64,000 bases of DNA, taken from assembly GCA_963931925.1 (NCBI GenBank), contig OZ007571.1:37039623-37103622 (forward strand), read 5' to 3'. Every line of letters begins with the position of its first letter. The stretch's first letter is position 1. Below are positions 34,506-45,844 of this stretch, in pieces. The notes beneath the pieces were generated by a model, which saw only the letters and a list, made by a program, of their open reading frames with translations, did no database searches and had not been told where the DNA came from. This DNA comes from Onchidella celtica (Eukaryota > Mollusca > Gastropoda > Systellommatophora > Onchidiidae). Made by a program: the position numbers and the translations under genes.

Positions 34506-35729
34506 TGTGAGAGGATGAACGACTTTTTATTTTTAATGTGCTTTCATGGTAACTCTGGTGCGTGAGTGAGGGACGGCCACTCATAGTAGTTTATGGACAC
34601 TTGGCCGAGTACCATTAATTGGATTATTTCCCTTGTAATACTAGCGCGGGACCCGTTATTCACATCACGGTGAAAAGCGCGCATTTTGATTGGTCAGTTG
34701 GAAATGTACCGGGCTTCCAACTCTTATATCATGGCTTTGAGTTTCTTACAACTCGCTCACTCGTTGTTATCCACCGACAGAAAGACGGGAACCCGAATTC
34801 ATTTTTGAGAGTAGACAATACCCTATCGGTACAAAATAGGTACTCATGATAACGTTTGTTATCAATGGAGATACGTCGTATTAATGGACGAAAGTATCCC
34901 GCACAAAATTGTCGAATGTTGTTAGTCCTGACACTTTGAAAATTTATATTAAAACTATTACCGGGTTTCTGGTATAAGTAGTCAGTTAGAATTGTAGCAG
35001 CAAGTTTCTACTTTATAATGGTACTAATTTCGTTGTGCTTTGATGCACAGGTCCTATTGAAATAATTAATAAGAGGGTCTCGGATTTAAAGCAAACTATG
35101 AGTTAGACGCATGTTATCCCCGATAAATCCAACCTGGGTCAAATTTATTCAATTATTGCTGGAGGGGTCGTTAGGGTAATTTCTGCAGTTTACTGGGATA
35201 CCTAATTGACTTTTGTGTGCACCCCTTTAACCGTACTGTAAATTCGATTGTGTTAGGACCCTAACCGGTTATGTTGTCGGGCTGGACTCCATGTCCGAGC
35301 CTTTCACTTGTGCAACACGGGCTACGTAATAGCTCTCCCGGACGTCCGCGCGGGCTCATAAATAAGATGCGAGTTCGCGTGGTCAAGACACTCCATCATA
35401 GACGCAGGAGACAAGAGCCGACAGCACGGTGAACCTAGGCCGGCGGCGGCCTGCCGTGGCGCGCCTCGCCCAAGACATGGCCTAGTCCAGTTGCGCCAGT
35501 AGCGGAGAGACTTTGGCTTATGGCTGGTTGGGCTTCCTTTTTTGGGCTTCTTTTCTGGGTTTCTCTTCTTTTTTTTGGCTTTGTTTGGGCCGCGATACCT
35601 TTGTTAGGCTTTTTTTGAATAAATAAGATTGCCAGCAGAACCCTGTGTTTGTTAGTCCTGTGTATCCTTAAGGGAGTTACTATTGAACCCACGCAGTAAC
35701 CACATTACCCACTCGTAGTTCATCCAACA
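34506..35729 (+). repeat. Left LTR, intron-less form
   Basis: A TATA box (CATAAATAAG, about 35357) and an AATAAA signal (35618-35623) bracket the probable R region. At 35516/35517 the sequence reads CTTTGG directly joined to CTTATGG, the exact joint occupied by the extra segment in the right LTR. Confidence 0.85.
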
Positions 35730-35734
35730 TTTTC

Positions 35735-35750
35735 TGGTGTCAGAAGTGGG
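35735..35750 (+). other. Primer binding site, tRNA-Leu type
   Basis: TGGTGTCAGAAGTGGG matches the complement of a typical tRNA-Leu 3' end with CCA. It starts five bases after the LTR. A second copy sits at 35784-35799, with the last LTR bases duplicated in front of it. Confidence 0.8.
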
Positions 35751-35966
35751 ATACTTCGGTCCATTAGTTCATCCAACATTTTCTGGTGTCAGAAGTGGGA
35801 TACACAGAAGGGTTAGTTTGTAGTGTAGAGAACCCAGCCATGGAAATTTTTAGTTTGAGGCCCAGCCAGCCAGCCAACCCCTGCCCCACCCCATAGGAAC
35901 CAGGGAGCCACGAAGACCAACGCCCTCCAACGTCGACACAAGATCCAGGACCCGTACCCCGGTCCT

Positions 35967-36275
35967 GTGCACACCGTCCTGTCTGTTCCCCCGCCTCATG
36001 GTGGTTACTTTACCATCAGAAACCCAGATGGAGATGCCTCTGCGGTCAACGGAGACCTCTTGCGGTTATTTCACCCCCCAGTGGTCAACACACGTCCACA
36101 GCACCCGCCTCCACTGCCTGCGTCGACCGATGTCTGGTACTTCCCGGCCCACCACCCTTGCCAGCCACCTCCAGCCCAACCAGACCCTCAACATGGGTTG
36201 AGAACTTTACAGCCCCTACCTCCTGTGCAGCGGTCCAGCTGCCCCCACCGACAACCCCAGAGATTAGACCTATGA
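35967..36275 (+). other. Proline-rich open frame inside the LTR element
   Basis: 102 codons rich in Pro, His and Gln, with no zinc knuckle, protease or RT motif. It could be a gag remnant or a chance frame. Confidence 0.2.
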
Positions 36276-36875
36276 CTCTTATTAGTGATTGACATTAGAC
36301 ATTGACTGTGAGTGCAGAAAGAGCAGGGGAGCGCACCCATCAAGACCCCCCCCCCCGAGTTTCCATCAGGCCAGATGATAGACCACCGAATCCAAGGGAG
36401 CTCCGCCTCAAGATTTTAAGTTAGAGAGTATGCCCATGTTAGCTTTCTCCACAGCTTAGTTACGATTACTTTTAATGCCTATGTTGACCTTACCTTTTTC
36501 ATTGCCCTAGTGCCCTTATAGCATATTGTATTTTTTTGTACCGTTCGATCCTACGTTAACCCTGATAGTGGTCTGGGACCACCGTTGCAGGTCTGGGACC
36601 TGTTGTTTTGTCCATATGATGTAACTTACTACAGCCAGAGCTGAGACTGTTGTGTACATCTTCAGGATGCCAGTAGTAACTTAGCCAGTTCACGCCACCT
36701 GTTAGTAGTTATAAAGAGGATGGACCATTGTTGTACTTCGGTTCACTGTGTGTAATTTGCAATTGTTCTACTCTAAGTGATGGTATCATAGCCCCTTAGA
36801 GTTTGATTATACCTTCAGTGGTCTTTTGTAACCCTTTGAATTGATGTATGTGCCACGTAAGGGACTACGTGACTT

Positions 36876-36887
36876 AGCAGGGGAGAA
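36876..36887 (+). other. Polypurine tract before the right LTR
   Basis: AGCAGGGGAGAA directly abuts the TGTGAG start of the right LTR, the expected place for plus-strand priming. Confidence 0.65.
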
Positions 36888-39434
36888 TGTGAGAGGATGA
36901 ACGACTTTTTATTTTTAATGTGCTTTCATGGTAACTCTGGTGCGTGAGTGAGGGACGGCCACTCATAGTAGTTTATGGACACTTGGCCGAGTACCATTAA
37001 TTGGATTATTTCCCTTGTAATACTAGCGCGGGACCCGTTATTCACATCACGGTGAAAAGCGCGCATTTTGATTGGTCAGTTGGAAATGTACCGGGCTTCC
37101 AACTCTTATATCATGGCTTTGAGTTTCTTACAACTCGCTCACTCGTTGTTATCCACCGACAGAAAGACGGGAACCCGAATTCATTTTTGAGAGTAGACAA
37201 TACCCTATCGGTACAAAATAGGTACTCATGATAACGTTTGTTATCAATGGAGATACGTCGTATTAATGGACGAAAGTATCCCGCACAAAATTGTCGAATG
37301 TTGTTAGTCCTGACACTTTGAAAATTTATATTAAAACTATTACCGGGTTTCTGGTATAAGTAGTCAGTTAGAATTGTAGCAGCAAGTTTCTACTTTATAA
37401 TGGTACTAATTTCGTTGTGCTTTGATGCACAGGTCCTATTGAAATAATTAATAAGAGGGTCTCGGATTTAAAGCAAACTATGAGTTAGACGCATGTTATC
37501 CCCGATAAATCCAACCTGGGTCAAATTTATTCAATTATTGCTGGAGGGGTCGTTAGGGTAATTTCTGCAGTTTACTGGGATACCTAATTGACTTTTGTGT
37601 GCACCCCTTTAACCGTACTGTAAATTCGATTGTGTTAGGACCCTAACCGGTTATGTTGTCGGGCTGGACTCCATGTCCGAGCCTTTCACTTGTGCAACAC
37701 GGGCTACGTAATAGCTCTCCCGGACGTCCGCGCGGGCTCATAAATAAGATGCGAGTTCGCGTGGTCAACACACTCCATCATAGACGCAGGAGACAAGAGC
37801 CGACAGCACAGTGAACCCAGCCCAGCAACCCGGGCCCGTAGCAGCTCAGAGGCTTGCCGACGCTTGCCATCGCCACCCCGCCCCATAAGGCATGTAGCGG
37901 TAGCACAGGACCCGGAGAAACTTTGGGTAAGTTGGAGACTATTATATTAGAAGTGACTTTAATTTGCGCACCCCCCCCCCCTTTCTTGGATGCCGCGTAG
38001 AGAATGCTGATCTACAGAGACCATTATGAGTCCGGCTCAACGGTAATTGCCATTGTCATTATTCGTGTAGGATGCGCTTTGCAGTACAGTGTCTTGATAT
38101 TGTGACTTTATTGTCAAAGTTAACGTTTGCGGTGCTAGATGATAATGATGGCTCGCTAACCAAGCTATCACGATTTGCTTGTGTGCCTATATATAGTGTA
38201 TGTGTAGCATTGCCTTGTTGTGGTAGGCAGTGAGGATTTCCTGACATGTTGATGTGGATGGCTTATGTTACAGCGAGCGGCACTATACGCTTGATTGTAT
38301 TACGGGTATTTGTGTACCTTGCCAGTACCACTATGCTATAGAGAGCAGTGTGATTGTGATTGCGTGTTTAGTGTTTAAGATGTGTAATTAGTTACATGTA
38401 TTGGAGATGTATAATATTAGTTGGGCCTCACATGGGTGAGCCCCAGGATTGTTCTATGTGCGGCGGGGGATGAACAATGTTTCAGTGAGTCTACACATGT
38501 TGCAATGAGTCTCGCCGACATATATATATATATATCATGTGCATGTATTATAGTTATCCAGATGTATTATGCTTCTATGAGTTTCGTAAGTGTGTGAAGG
38601 ACAGTTTCATTTTAAGGAATGTACACATTACTTTATGTATCTAGTGGTGTGTCATACACATGTTAGCCTGGCGGCATAGCTCCGCGGCTAAGGTCAAAGG
38701 GCATGACCCTTCAGTATCGATTGGGAAGGGAAGTAACCAATACAATAGCCCTGGGGCGGGTTAGTACTAATAATGGGAGTGGGCCTATGAGGATGGCCTG
38801 CATTGGGATGCAGCGTCTGTGTTATGGACGGTCAGTGGGCCATGTTGGCCACTGCGTTATTAAATGGAATGGCCACTCTGGATGTGTTGTACACCGGCTC
38901 AGTGGAGCGAAACTATTGTGTTCTTGCCCCTTCATTTATGTCCTTCATACTTTGATTAGTACATTAGTTTATGTTGCCAGTGTACTAGGAAACTCCTTGT
39001 GTATATGCTATAGCCACTTGTAGTTGTTATTCATTAACCTTAGCGCTATTTTACTCCATGCATACATATCCAGTTGGTTATTGCTTAAATTCTATATTAT
39101 ATTGTTGTTGTTTGATTTAATACTTAATACTATTACTATGTATGTCCACCATTGATTGCCTGATTAATGTTCGTCATTATATCCTAATCATATTTTCGTC
39201 TTTTTCTCTTGTTCCAGCTTATGGCTGGTTGGGCTTCTTTTTTTTTGGGCTTCTTCTTTTTCTGGGTTTCATTTTTTTGGCTTTTTTTTTGTTTGGTAGT
39301 GATACCGTTGTTAGGCTTTTTGAATAAATAAGATTGCCAGCAGAACCCTGTGTTTGTTAATCCTGTGTATCCTTAAGGGAGTTACTATTGAACCCACGCA
39401 GTAACCACATTAGCCACTCGTAGTTCATCCAACA
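36888..39434 (+). repeat. Right LTR, with intron-like insert
   Basis: The first 920 or so bases differ from the left LTR at only a base or two in the parts compared. The leader from about 37812 is diverged. The segment 37927-39217 is absent from the left LTR. The final part, from CTTATGG to CATCCAACA, is again homologous. AATAAA lies at 39323-39328. Confidence 0.85.
37927..39217 (+). other. Intron-like segment within the right LTR
   Basis: The boundaries are GTAAGT at 37927 and a T/C tract ending TTGTTCCAG at 39217, both strong splice consensus. The left LTR has the flanks fused without it. It lies between the TATA box and the AATAAA signal, that is within R. Its 106-codon open frame (38703-39023) has no recognised domain. 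Confidence 0.7.
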
Positions 39435-39690
39435 CTTGAATAACATGAAGTAACTACAACTTCGTAAATTAAGATGAAGTAACTTTAACGTCGTGGATAA
39501 CATGAAGTAGCTTTATATGTGAATAAAAGGAAATCACTTTAACTTAACGCTTAACTTGGCGTCTAATTAAACACAGAAAGTGATGAATAACACGAAGTAA
39601 CTTAAACTTCTTGAACAACATTACGAGTAAGTACCGTAACTTTAACTATCACTTAAAATAAAACCCAGAAAGTACACAGGCACTTTGTTG
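39435..39690. repeat. Irregular repeats of a GAAGTAACTT motif
   Basis: At least four copies of AACATGAAGTAACT-like sequence, some as AACACGAAGTAACTT, alternate with AACTTCGT/AACTTCTT segments that are partly complementary. This is the large element's sequence just right of the LTR insertion. Role unknown. Confidence 0.55.
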
Positions 39691-39725
39691 ATAGCTTCCA
39701 GTCTGTTTATTCATTGGGTAAATTG

Positions 39726-40802
39726 TCAAAGAAATGGTGGACATTTTCTGGCATGACTGATTTCATAGCTTGTAAATCTTGGAACTTTCTCTTTGTGATG
39801 GCGGAACTTTCTCTTTGTGATGGCCCGTCTTTCTGTAAAAAGAGGTATCCAACGCTTCCTGTCTGCAGTAAGTCTGTTTGGTAGTTCCTGCCAGTCGTCC
39901 AACCATTCCAGTTTGTAGAAGATATGTGCTCCTGCATCATCAAATGAATATCTGTAGGCACAAACATCTGACACCGTGGGGTCACCTGCCTTCTTTCCTG
40001 GACGAACAGATTTCACATAGTCACCCGACAACTTCTTAGCCTCAGAAAACAGGACCTCAGTCACTTTGTAGGCAGATGGAGTCTCTCTGGCCATTTCCAT
40101 TGCCAGCATGTATTCCCTGGGCGTAAAGATGTCACACTTGGTCCTCCATTCAATAAGGCTATGCATAGCGTCACACTCCATTTGGGTGTGGCCTGGAGTG
40201 AGAAATTTTTGCTCAATTGGCACATTTTTTTCCATGGCTAAGTGCAACAAACTGTTGGCTATTGTTGTGGACTTATTTTGATAGCCACAGCCATCACTCC
40301 AAATAACAACCTTGGAAACAGCTGGATTGTCATTCAAGTAACATGAAAAATGGGTGTAATGCAGGTGACCAAACATCTGACTGGAAAGATCTCCATTTGT
40401 TTCATCAAAAACATAACAGAAACCTCCTTTGGTCTTTATATTAAAGTATGTCATGTTGTGCACGACTAGTTTTGTGCGGTAGTACATGGCACTTGCTTTT
40501 GTTTTAGGACACATAAGTACACTTTCTAAGTCCATGGTCCACACAGAAACATTATCTGGTGTAACTTTGTCAACTGCTTTCATTTGTTGAGCTGCTGACT
40601 TCCTTGTAATGTGTTGGTCATATACTTCTTTGGTAATATTTCCGTGTTTGAATCCAACACAGACCTCGCATTGGTCCTTTTTAGGGATGAATACAGACAG
40701 GTTTAATCTTTTGAATGCTACATTGAAGTATTTCCATCCAACTTCAGCAACGCTTAATAGTCTTGGTCTTTTTGCCTTGCTTGCACTTTCTTTTTGCTCC
40801 AT
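39726..40802 (-). CDS. Transposase-like protein of the large TIR element, C-terminus shifted
   Basis: 358 codons. Motifs seen are a CxxC pair (KKDQCEVC), an MDLE segment, an RNase-H-like strand with WSDGCGYQNKS, and GHTQMECDAMHS. This set occurs in invertebrate mobile-element proteins that probably carry a DDE-type nuclease fold. Candidate acids are the Asp in MDLE, in WSDGCG and in MECD (inference). The position just inside the right inverted end suggests it is the element's transposase. The N-terminus looks short and may have another exon. Near the C-terminus, a 22-base unit GAACTTTCTCTTTGTGATGG plus two bases is present twice (about 39780-39825). This shifts the frame; the alternative frame continues to a stop at 39707. 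Superfamily not assigned. Confidence 0.65.
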   Translation of the reverse strand: MEQKESASKAKRPRLLSVAEVGWKYFNVAFKRLNLSVFIPKKDQCEVCVGFKHGNITKEVYDQHITRKSAAQQMKAVDKVTPDNVSVWTMDLESVLMCPKTKASAMYYRTKLVVHNMTYFNIKTKGGFCYVFDETNGDLSSQMFGHLHYTHFSCYLNDNPAVSKVVIWSDGCGYQNKSTTIANSLLHLAMEKNVPIEQKFLTPGHTQMECDAMHSLIEWRTKCDIFTPREYMLAMEMARETPSAYKVTEVLFSEAKKLSGDYVKSVRPGKKAGDPTVSDVCAYRYSFDDAGAHIFYKLEWLDDWQELPNRLTADRKRWIPLFTERRAITKRKFRHHKEKVPRFTSYEISHARKCPPFL

Positions 40803-41079
40803 TTTTGACTAGGCCTAGAGTGTAGTATATCTAGAATCTCAATGTTCTCTGCAATCTAGAATTCTTGATTCAAGAGTCCTAGATCTAGACCTAGATTTCT
40901 TGATGCAGGAGTCCTAGATCAAAATTTCATTAGCCTATAATTATCTAAAATAAAAATCAGGATCTTAACACAAAAAAGCAGGTCCTCCTGCCAACAAAAA
41001 GAAAAAAAAACAAAGAACAAAACGAAAGCGAAACTTTAGAGTCCGAAGAGTTCAAAACACGGTGCTCTTCTTTGACCTC

Positions 41080-41270
41080 ATATTGCTTAACAAAGACTTA
41101 GGCAATATTGGCACCAGGTCAATCTTGCCTAACTCATAGTTAGGCAGAATCAACACTGGAGCCAATACTGCCTAACTCATAGTTAGGCAGTATTGGCTCT
41201 GGGGTTAAGACTGCCTAACACCATTGTTTATGTTGGGCAATATTAGAAATGGCGGTTTTATCAAAAATGG
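41080..41270 (-). repeat. Cluster of TTAGGCAATATTGG motifs in the right end
   Basis: At least seven copies of the TTAGGCARTATTGG-type motif occur in both orientations, some as perfect inverted pairs around ACTCATAGTTAGG. The matching clusters on the left are at 32228-32415 and 33690-33970. Confidence 0.75.
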
Positions 41271-42161
41271 CGCGGCACCTTAAAAAATTTTTTTGATCAG
41301 AAGGAGCGGGAAGATGAGCTTTGTCTAAAAATGGCCTTATTCCATTTTTGCCTAAGTCTGACTTAGGCAATATTGGCAGCACCATGACGATATTTTCAAG
41401 AGTAAATAACATGATTTCGTGTTCTTATTGTTATCATTATTACTGGTTAGCATTCTGTAACGTTTCAAGTGGATCTGGACAGGTGGAGTTTATCAGTCGC
41501 AAACATTTAGTGCCTATTTAGTTTTATGTCTGCTGGATGATGGAATTGCACTATCTGTCAGTTGGATTATCATTGTTTTTTTTGTTTTTTTTCTGTGTGT
41601 TCTTTTCTGGCCTTTTCTCTCTACATCATTGTAACAAAAAATACAATGCATGTTTTACTCATGGCCAACCAACTATCAAAATAATAATAATAATAATATC
41701 AACACACACGAGTGAAATTAATGCTGAAGTCTAATCAGTTTGAATGGATACTCAACTCTTTTGTATATCAATGCATTTTAATGCATGTTTGTTCCTTCTA
41801 AAATGTATCATGATTTACAGGAGTCGAGAATGTATGTACGTACACCAAAGTAAACTAAGGCTGAAATAAACTGTTATTATTATTTTCTCTAAATTGCATT
41901 ATGACTTGTTGGTGTCAAGAATGTGTTCATGTATGTATTAATATGATATCTGATGACAGTGATGAAGAACAGGCTGAAATAAACTGTGGTCTTGACTTGT
42001 TTTTAAAGAAAAAGCAGGGGGTATAATCTGGACTGGGGGGGTATAGTCTGGCCTAGCCCAAAGTAACCCCGGGGTATAAACTGGCCTAGCCCAGCTGGGC
42101 TAGGCCAGTTTAACCCCGGGTATATTCTGGGCGGGGGGTATATTTTGGCCTGTTACACCGG
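41175..42161 (-). repeat. Right terminal inverted repeat of the large element
   Basis: Inverted copy of 31401-32424, including the outer GGCTAGGCCAG/TATACCCC modules (42015-42161), the AT-rich middle and the TTAGGCAATATTGG cluster. A few substitutions and length changes separate the ends. Confidence 0.8.
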
Positions 42162-43862
42162 AACCAAGTCTTCGTTAGCCCTGAAGAATACTGGTATAAA
42201 TGTACGAAATGTGCCATGCCTCCTTTTACTTGGTGCCTTGTTTGGACCAGTTTTATCTATTCGTTGCTTCTGTAACAGCTCATGCTTCACCGTCAGCAAT
42301 TTCTATTGAAGATAATATGATATTGTTGTATAGGTCTTTTCACCACGACTTTGGTCCAAAGAGAACAAAAAAAATAAACAAACTGAAAAACTTGTCTGTA
42401 CTGTTTTGCCCTTCGTTTCTAGCCACTTGTGTGCTTGCATCTCATGACCTGATGTCCCAGCCCTCCTCCAGCATAGTTCTCCGGAAACGGAGCTGAACTC
42501 TATGATTTTGAAAAACATTTGTTTTATCAAAAAACATTTCTGTGAACTGTTTTTCCCTTTTGTTCCTCGCATTCCACATCTCATGGCATTTGTCCCTGCA
42601 CTCCCTTTGCACGACACAGCGGTTTATTCTCACTAGGCCTACCAGTGAGGATCACTTAGTTCGCCCACGGGAAGGTCACCAAATCATCGGCCGATGTCCG
42701 TCTTGACAGGCACACAGGTAACGACGCCACTAAACCTTTTCGGACGCCGTGAAATTTAATAATTCGCAGTTTTGTAACCTTTCCTATCATAAAACCACTT
42801 ATAATGAAAATCCTGAAGTGTAAGGTATCAATTGAAAGCCAAGTAGGCTACTCTCTATCCTTGTCTTTGTCCGGTTGTGTCTATTTTATTCATTCAATCT
42901 TGATGGCTTTGAAAAATGTGTGTGATCTCTGGTAATAGTTTCCACGTGTTTGTTCTTAAAAAGTGATATTATATAAATTTACTGACATTTTAAAACATGT
43001 TTTTAATTGCTTCTTCACTTTGCGGCAATCATTATGCACTGCAGTAAAAAAAAAATAAAAAAATCATTGGGCGTCCATAAATAAGTATACGTAATTGATC
43101 AGTTGATGAAGTATATCACCCAGGCCAAATAGTGAGAAGAAAGAGTGGAACTCCTACTGAACTTGTGGAAATGTTAGAATCTACAATATTCAAGCACTAA
43201 TACAGTTTAGCAACATTTTTCAGATCCCTATTTTCTGATATTTGAGAACAAAACACTCTCACCAACACCATACGAACAGTGTGAACGAGTGAGAACAGTG
43301 TCCATGAGACAATTCAGGAAAGAAGAACACCACAAAAGAAACCTGCATAGATTTTCAATCCGACACGAAACTTCATTACAGAAGTTTACAATAGCTTTTA
43401 TAGGACATCAATGCCACAAATACAAGAAACAAATAACAACCGCACTGACAGACCTTCATGCCACCACTGACTCTACAGACACAACCAGAGAATAATTCAA
43501 AACATTACATACAATTGTACTACGTGGTATTCTGAAATCCACGAGTTTATTTCACATTCCTTCTCCCACTGAGCCCATACAGCAACAAGTCATGGCAGAC
43601 AAAACACAGCATTATCTGGAGATGGAAAATGTTTGATCTACAAAATAACACGGGAAATCCACATCCTTGGAATGCATTGGCTGAGGAATTTGGGTTAGGA
43701 AGAGAACAGGGTGGGGAGAACTTCATTCGAGGATTAAAAACATGTATTGAGACCGCGAGTTAAGAAATCAAGAAGCAAAGTTAACGACAGTCATGGATGC
43801 ACATCTGTTACAGAGGATTTGGCTTAGACTGACCACAGGGCGGAGAGCAGCTTTACTCGACA

Positions 43863-44401
43863 ATTGTGAGTATGCATGAGAAAACCAGGCTTAAGTCGGC
43901 AACATGACATTTTGAGTTCTGTACATATAATAAAAGACAAGACATTTCTGATAAATTGAAGTCAGTGACCCCCCCTAAAACAAAATTTTGAGAAAAACTG
44001 CATTTAACCCTATAAGTGGCGATAGCTAATTGACCAAGTAATAATTGGAGTGATTGTTGTTAGGAGACCGTAGTCTAATTACAAAGCCGTTATAGAGATC
44101 ATAGTGAGTAGTGTTCACTGCTCATCTACAGTTTACCCTGTAATATACCACGGTCCCCTAGAAACAGCCAAGTCGGAATTTTTGGATCTTGTTAGGAGAC
44201 TGTAGTCTAATTACAAAGCCGTTATAGAGATCATAGTGAGTAGTGTTCACTGCTCATCTACAGTTTTCCCTGTAACATGATACGGTCTCCTAAACAACAG
44301 CCAAATTGGAAGTTTGTGTCGGACCCATAATTATTTTCACTTCAAGCCGTTTTTCTCAAAATCAGCTTGGCCGACTTAAGCCGGATTTTCTTATTCACAA
44401 T
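43863..44401. mobile_element. MITE family M, copy 2
   Basis: It shares with 3368-3903 the segment from TTTTGAGTTCTGTACATAT onward and both tandem palindromic units (GTTAGGAGACCGTAG to the CACGGTCCCCTA region). The inverted ends differ in detail: TTGTGAGTATGCATGAGAAAA at the left, and a ...TTATTCACAA end at the right, with an inner GGCTTAAGTCGGC arm on both sides. Confidence 0.75.
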
Positions 44402-45844
44402 CTCAATTAAAGATTAATTCCACAGCTTTAGAAGTAAGAAATCAATAAGCAAAGTTAAAAGAAGTTATTAATGCACATGTTATAAGTACAGGAATAGCTG
44501 AAATCATTAATTCCTTTGCCAAACAAAACTGAAAAGAAGTCACAACAGTGCAAAATCCGCCAGTGCCTATAGTGCAGCGAGTGGTTCTCAACTTGGTTTC
44601 TATGGGGGAGGTGGGGGGGGGGGGGGACGAAGAAAAAAGGCGACAAGGGTCGAAAACATGAATGGCGGAAGATTTGGGGACAAAATGCAAGGCACCCACT
44701 GGTTTGTTCAACAGTATACATGGTTGGGTTCTATGAACTGGAAAGGCTTTTTTTTTTTTGTTTAAATGCATTTGATAAAGAATATTTTCTGTTTTATAAT
44801 GAATAATCTAAACGCAATTAATGATAATTAAAAAGCCTTGAACAACATCAAAAGTTATGGGTTATCTTATGTCTTCTTGTGAAATGAACTGTTGGGTTGT
44901 AGATGGGAATTTATGTGTGTAGGCTTTATGTGTGCGCGTGTGTGTGTGTGTGGGGGGGGGGGAGGGGGTGCGATGAAGGAAAATTTGGAGCCTTAGGGGG
45001 TGGTCATTGCCTGAAACAGGTTGAGAATCACTGATATAATGTTTAGGTATAGTGTTTAGTGGGAATTTTTACAAATTGTCTCCATGTTTACATGCGGTTT
45101 CTTAGATCTTGTGGGCCGCGAGAAACCTCAAAATGTGAACAATGGTATTCTCTATTCACATTGTCTTTGTTACATTGCGGTTTCGGTAGGAAAGTTACCT
45201 GAGAGCTAAGGTTTCTCTGTATCCACACCGCTGGCGCATTATCTATATAAATGTAGCAAATTATCGACTCTGACAGCGCATCTGAAGACGCCTAGCGCTA
45301 AAAGTGTGTTTGGAAGGCCAGACACTAGGTTTTGTGTTGAAGTTAAAATGACATAATTTTAAAGCGACAGTTTTTTAAATACCGTATGCATTTTTACAAA
45401 ACGTAATGGTATAACAAACGCACACTTTGACACCTGTTTAAAATGCGTTGTTGCACTGATCAAGCTGTTTCGCAGTTTCGATTTGTTCTAAATCCTGTCC
45501 ATAATACATGTACATGTATTGAAGCTGCAAACATTTAACGTCGAATTTCTCAGTTGCGCAAAAAGTGGAGTTGGAATAAACACATGTGCCACTTTCAACT
45601 TTAAAAAGCACTTTGTACATGTATCTGTCTCAGTTCAGGATACTCTCAACATTATTTGACTGTCCCGAATGTCTTGCCTCAGTTATAATATGGGGTACAT
45701 CCATCCATCTATCTATCTGTTAATCTCATGTCCATATATATATCACATTTAAAGTGTTTTATGTGAATGTTGACGACAAAACAGGGCTAATTTTATATTT
45801 TCTCCACAGCCTCCAGTGATTACAACTCTTGGTTTTAGAGATCT

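Larger units (their letters stand above)
34506..39434 (+). mobile_element. Non-autonomous LTR retrotransposon with unequal LTRs
   Basis: Left LTR 34506-35729 and right LTR 36888-39434 both start TGTGAGAGG and end CATCCAACA, and CTTG flanks the element on both sides (34502-34505 and 39435-39438). A primer binding site complementary to the 3' end of tRNA-Leu follows the left LTR, and a purine tract precedes the right LTR. The interior is only about 1.16 kb with no gag or pol domain, so movement would need proteins supplied in trans. U3 regions are nearly identical. The leader downstream of the TATA box is diverged, and the right LTR has an extra 1.29-kb intron-like segment. Confidence 0.85.
31401..42161 (-). 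mobile_element. Large (about 10.8 kb) DNA transposon with about 1-kb inverted ends
   Basis: The left end starts CCGGTGTAACAGGCC and the right end finishes with its exact complement at 42161. Inverted homology then continues through 31401-32424 and 41175-42161. Inside lie a minus-strand transposase-like gene (39726-40802), a fold-back element (32526-33675), a LINE-like fragment (34185-34481) and a full LTR retrotransposon (34506-39434). Without those insertions the element would be about 4.7 kb. Flanking 4-mers are GTAC and GAAC if the TIR starts one base in, so a 4-bp duplication is possible but not exact. Superfamily is undetermined; Sola-like is one option. Confidence 0.8.

Noticed and set aside
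38660..38760. tRNA-like GGCGGCATAGCTCCGCGGCTAA segment in the LTR intron
   Set aside because: It lacks a B box and cloverleaf pairing; a chance GC-rich stretch is more likely.
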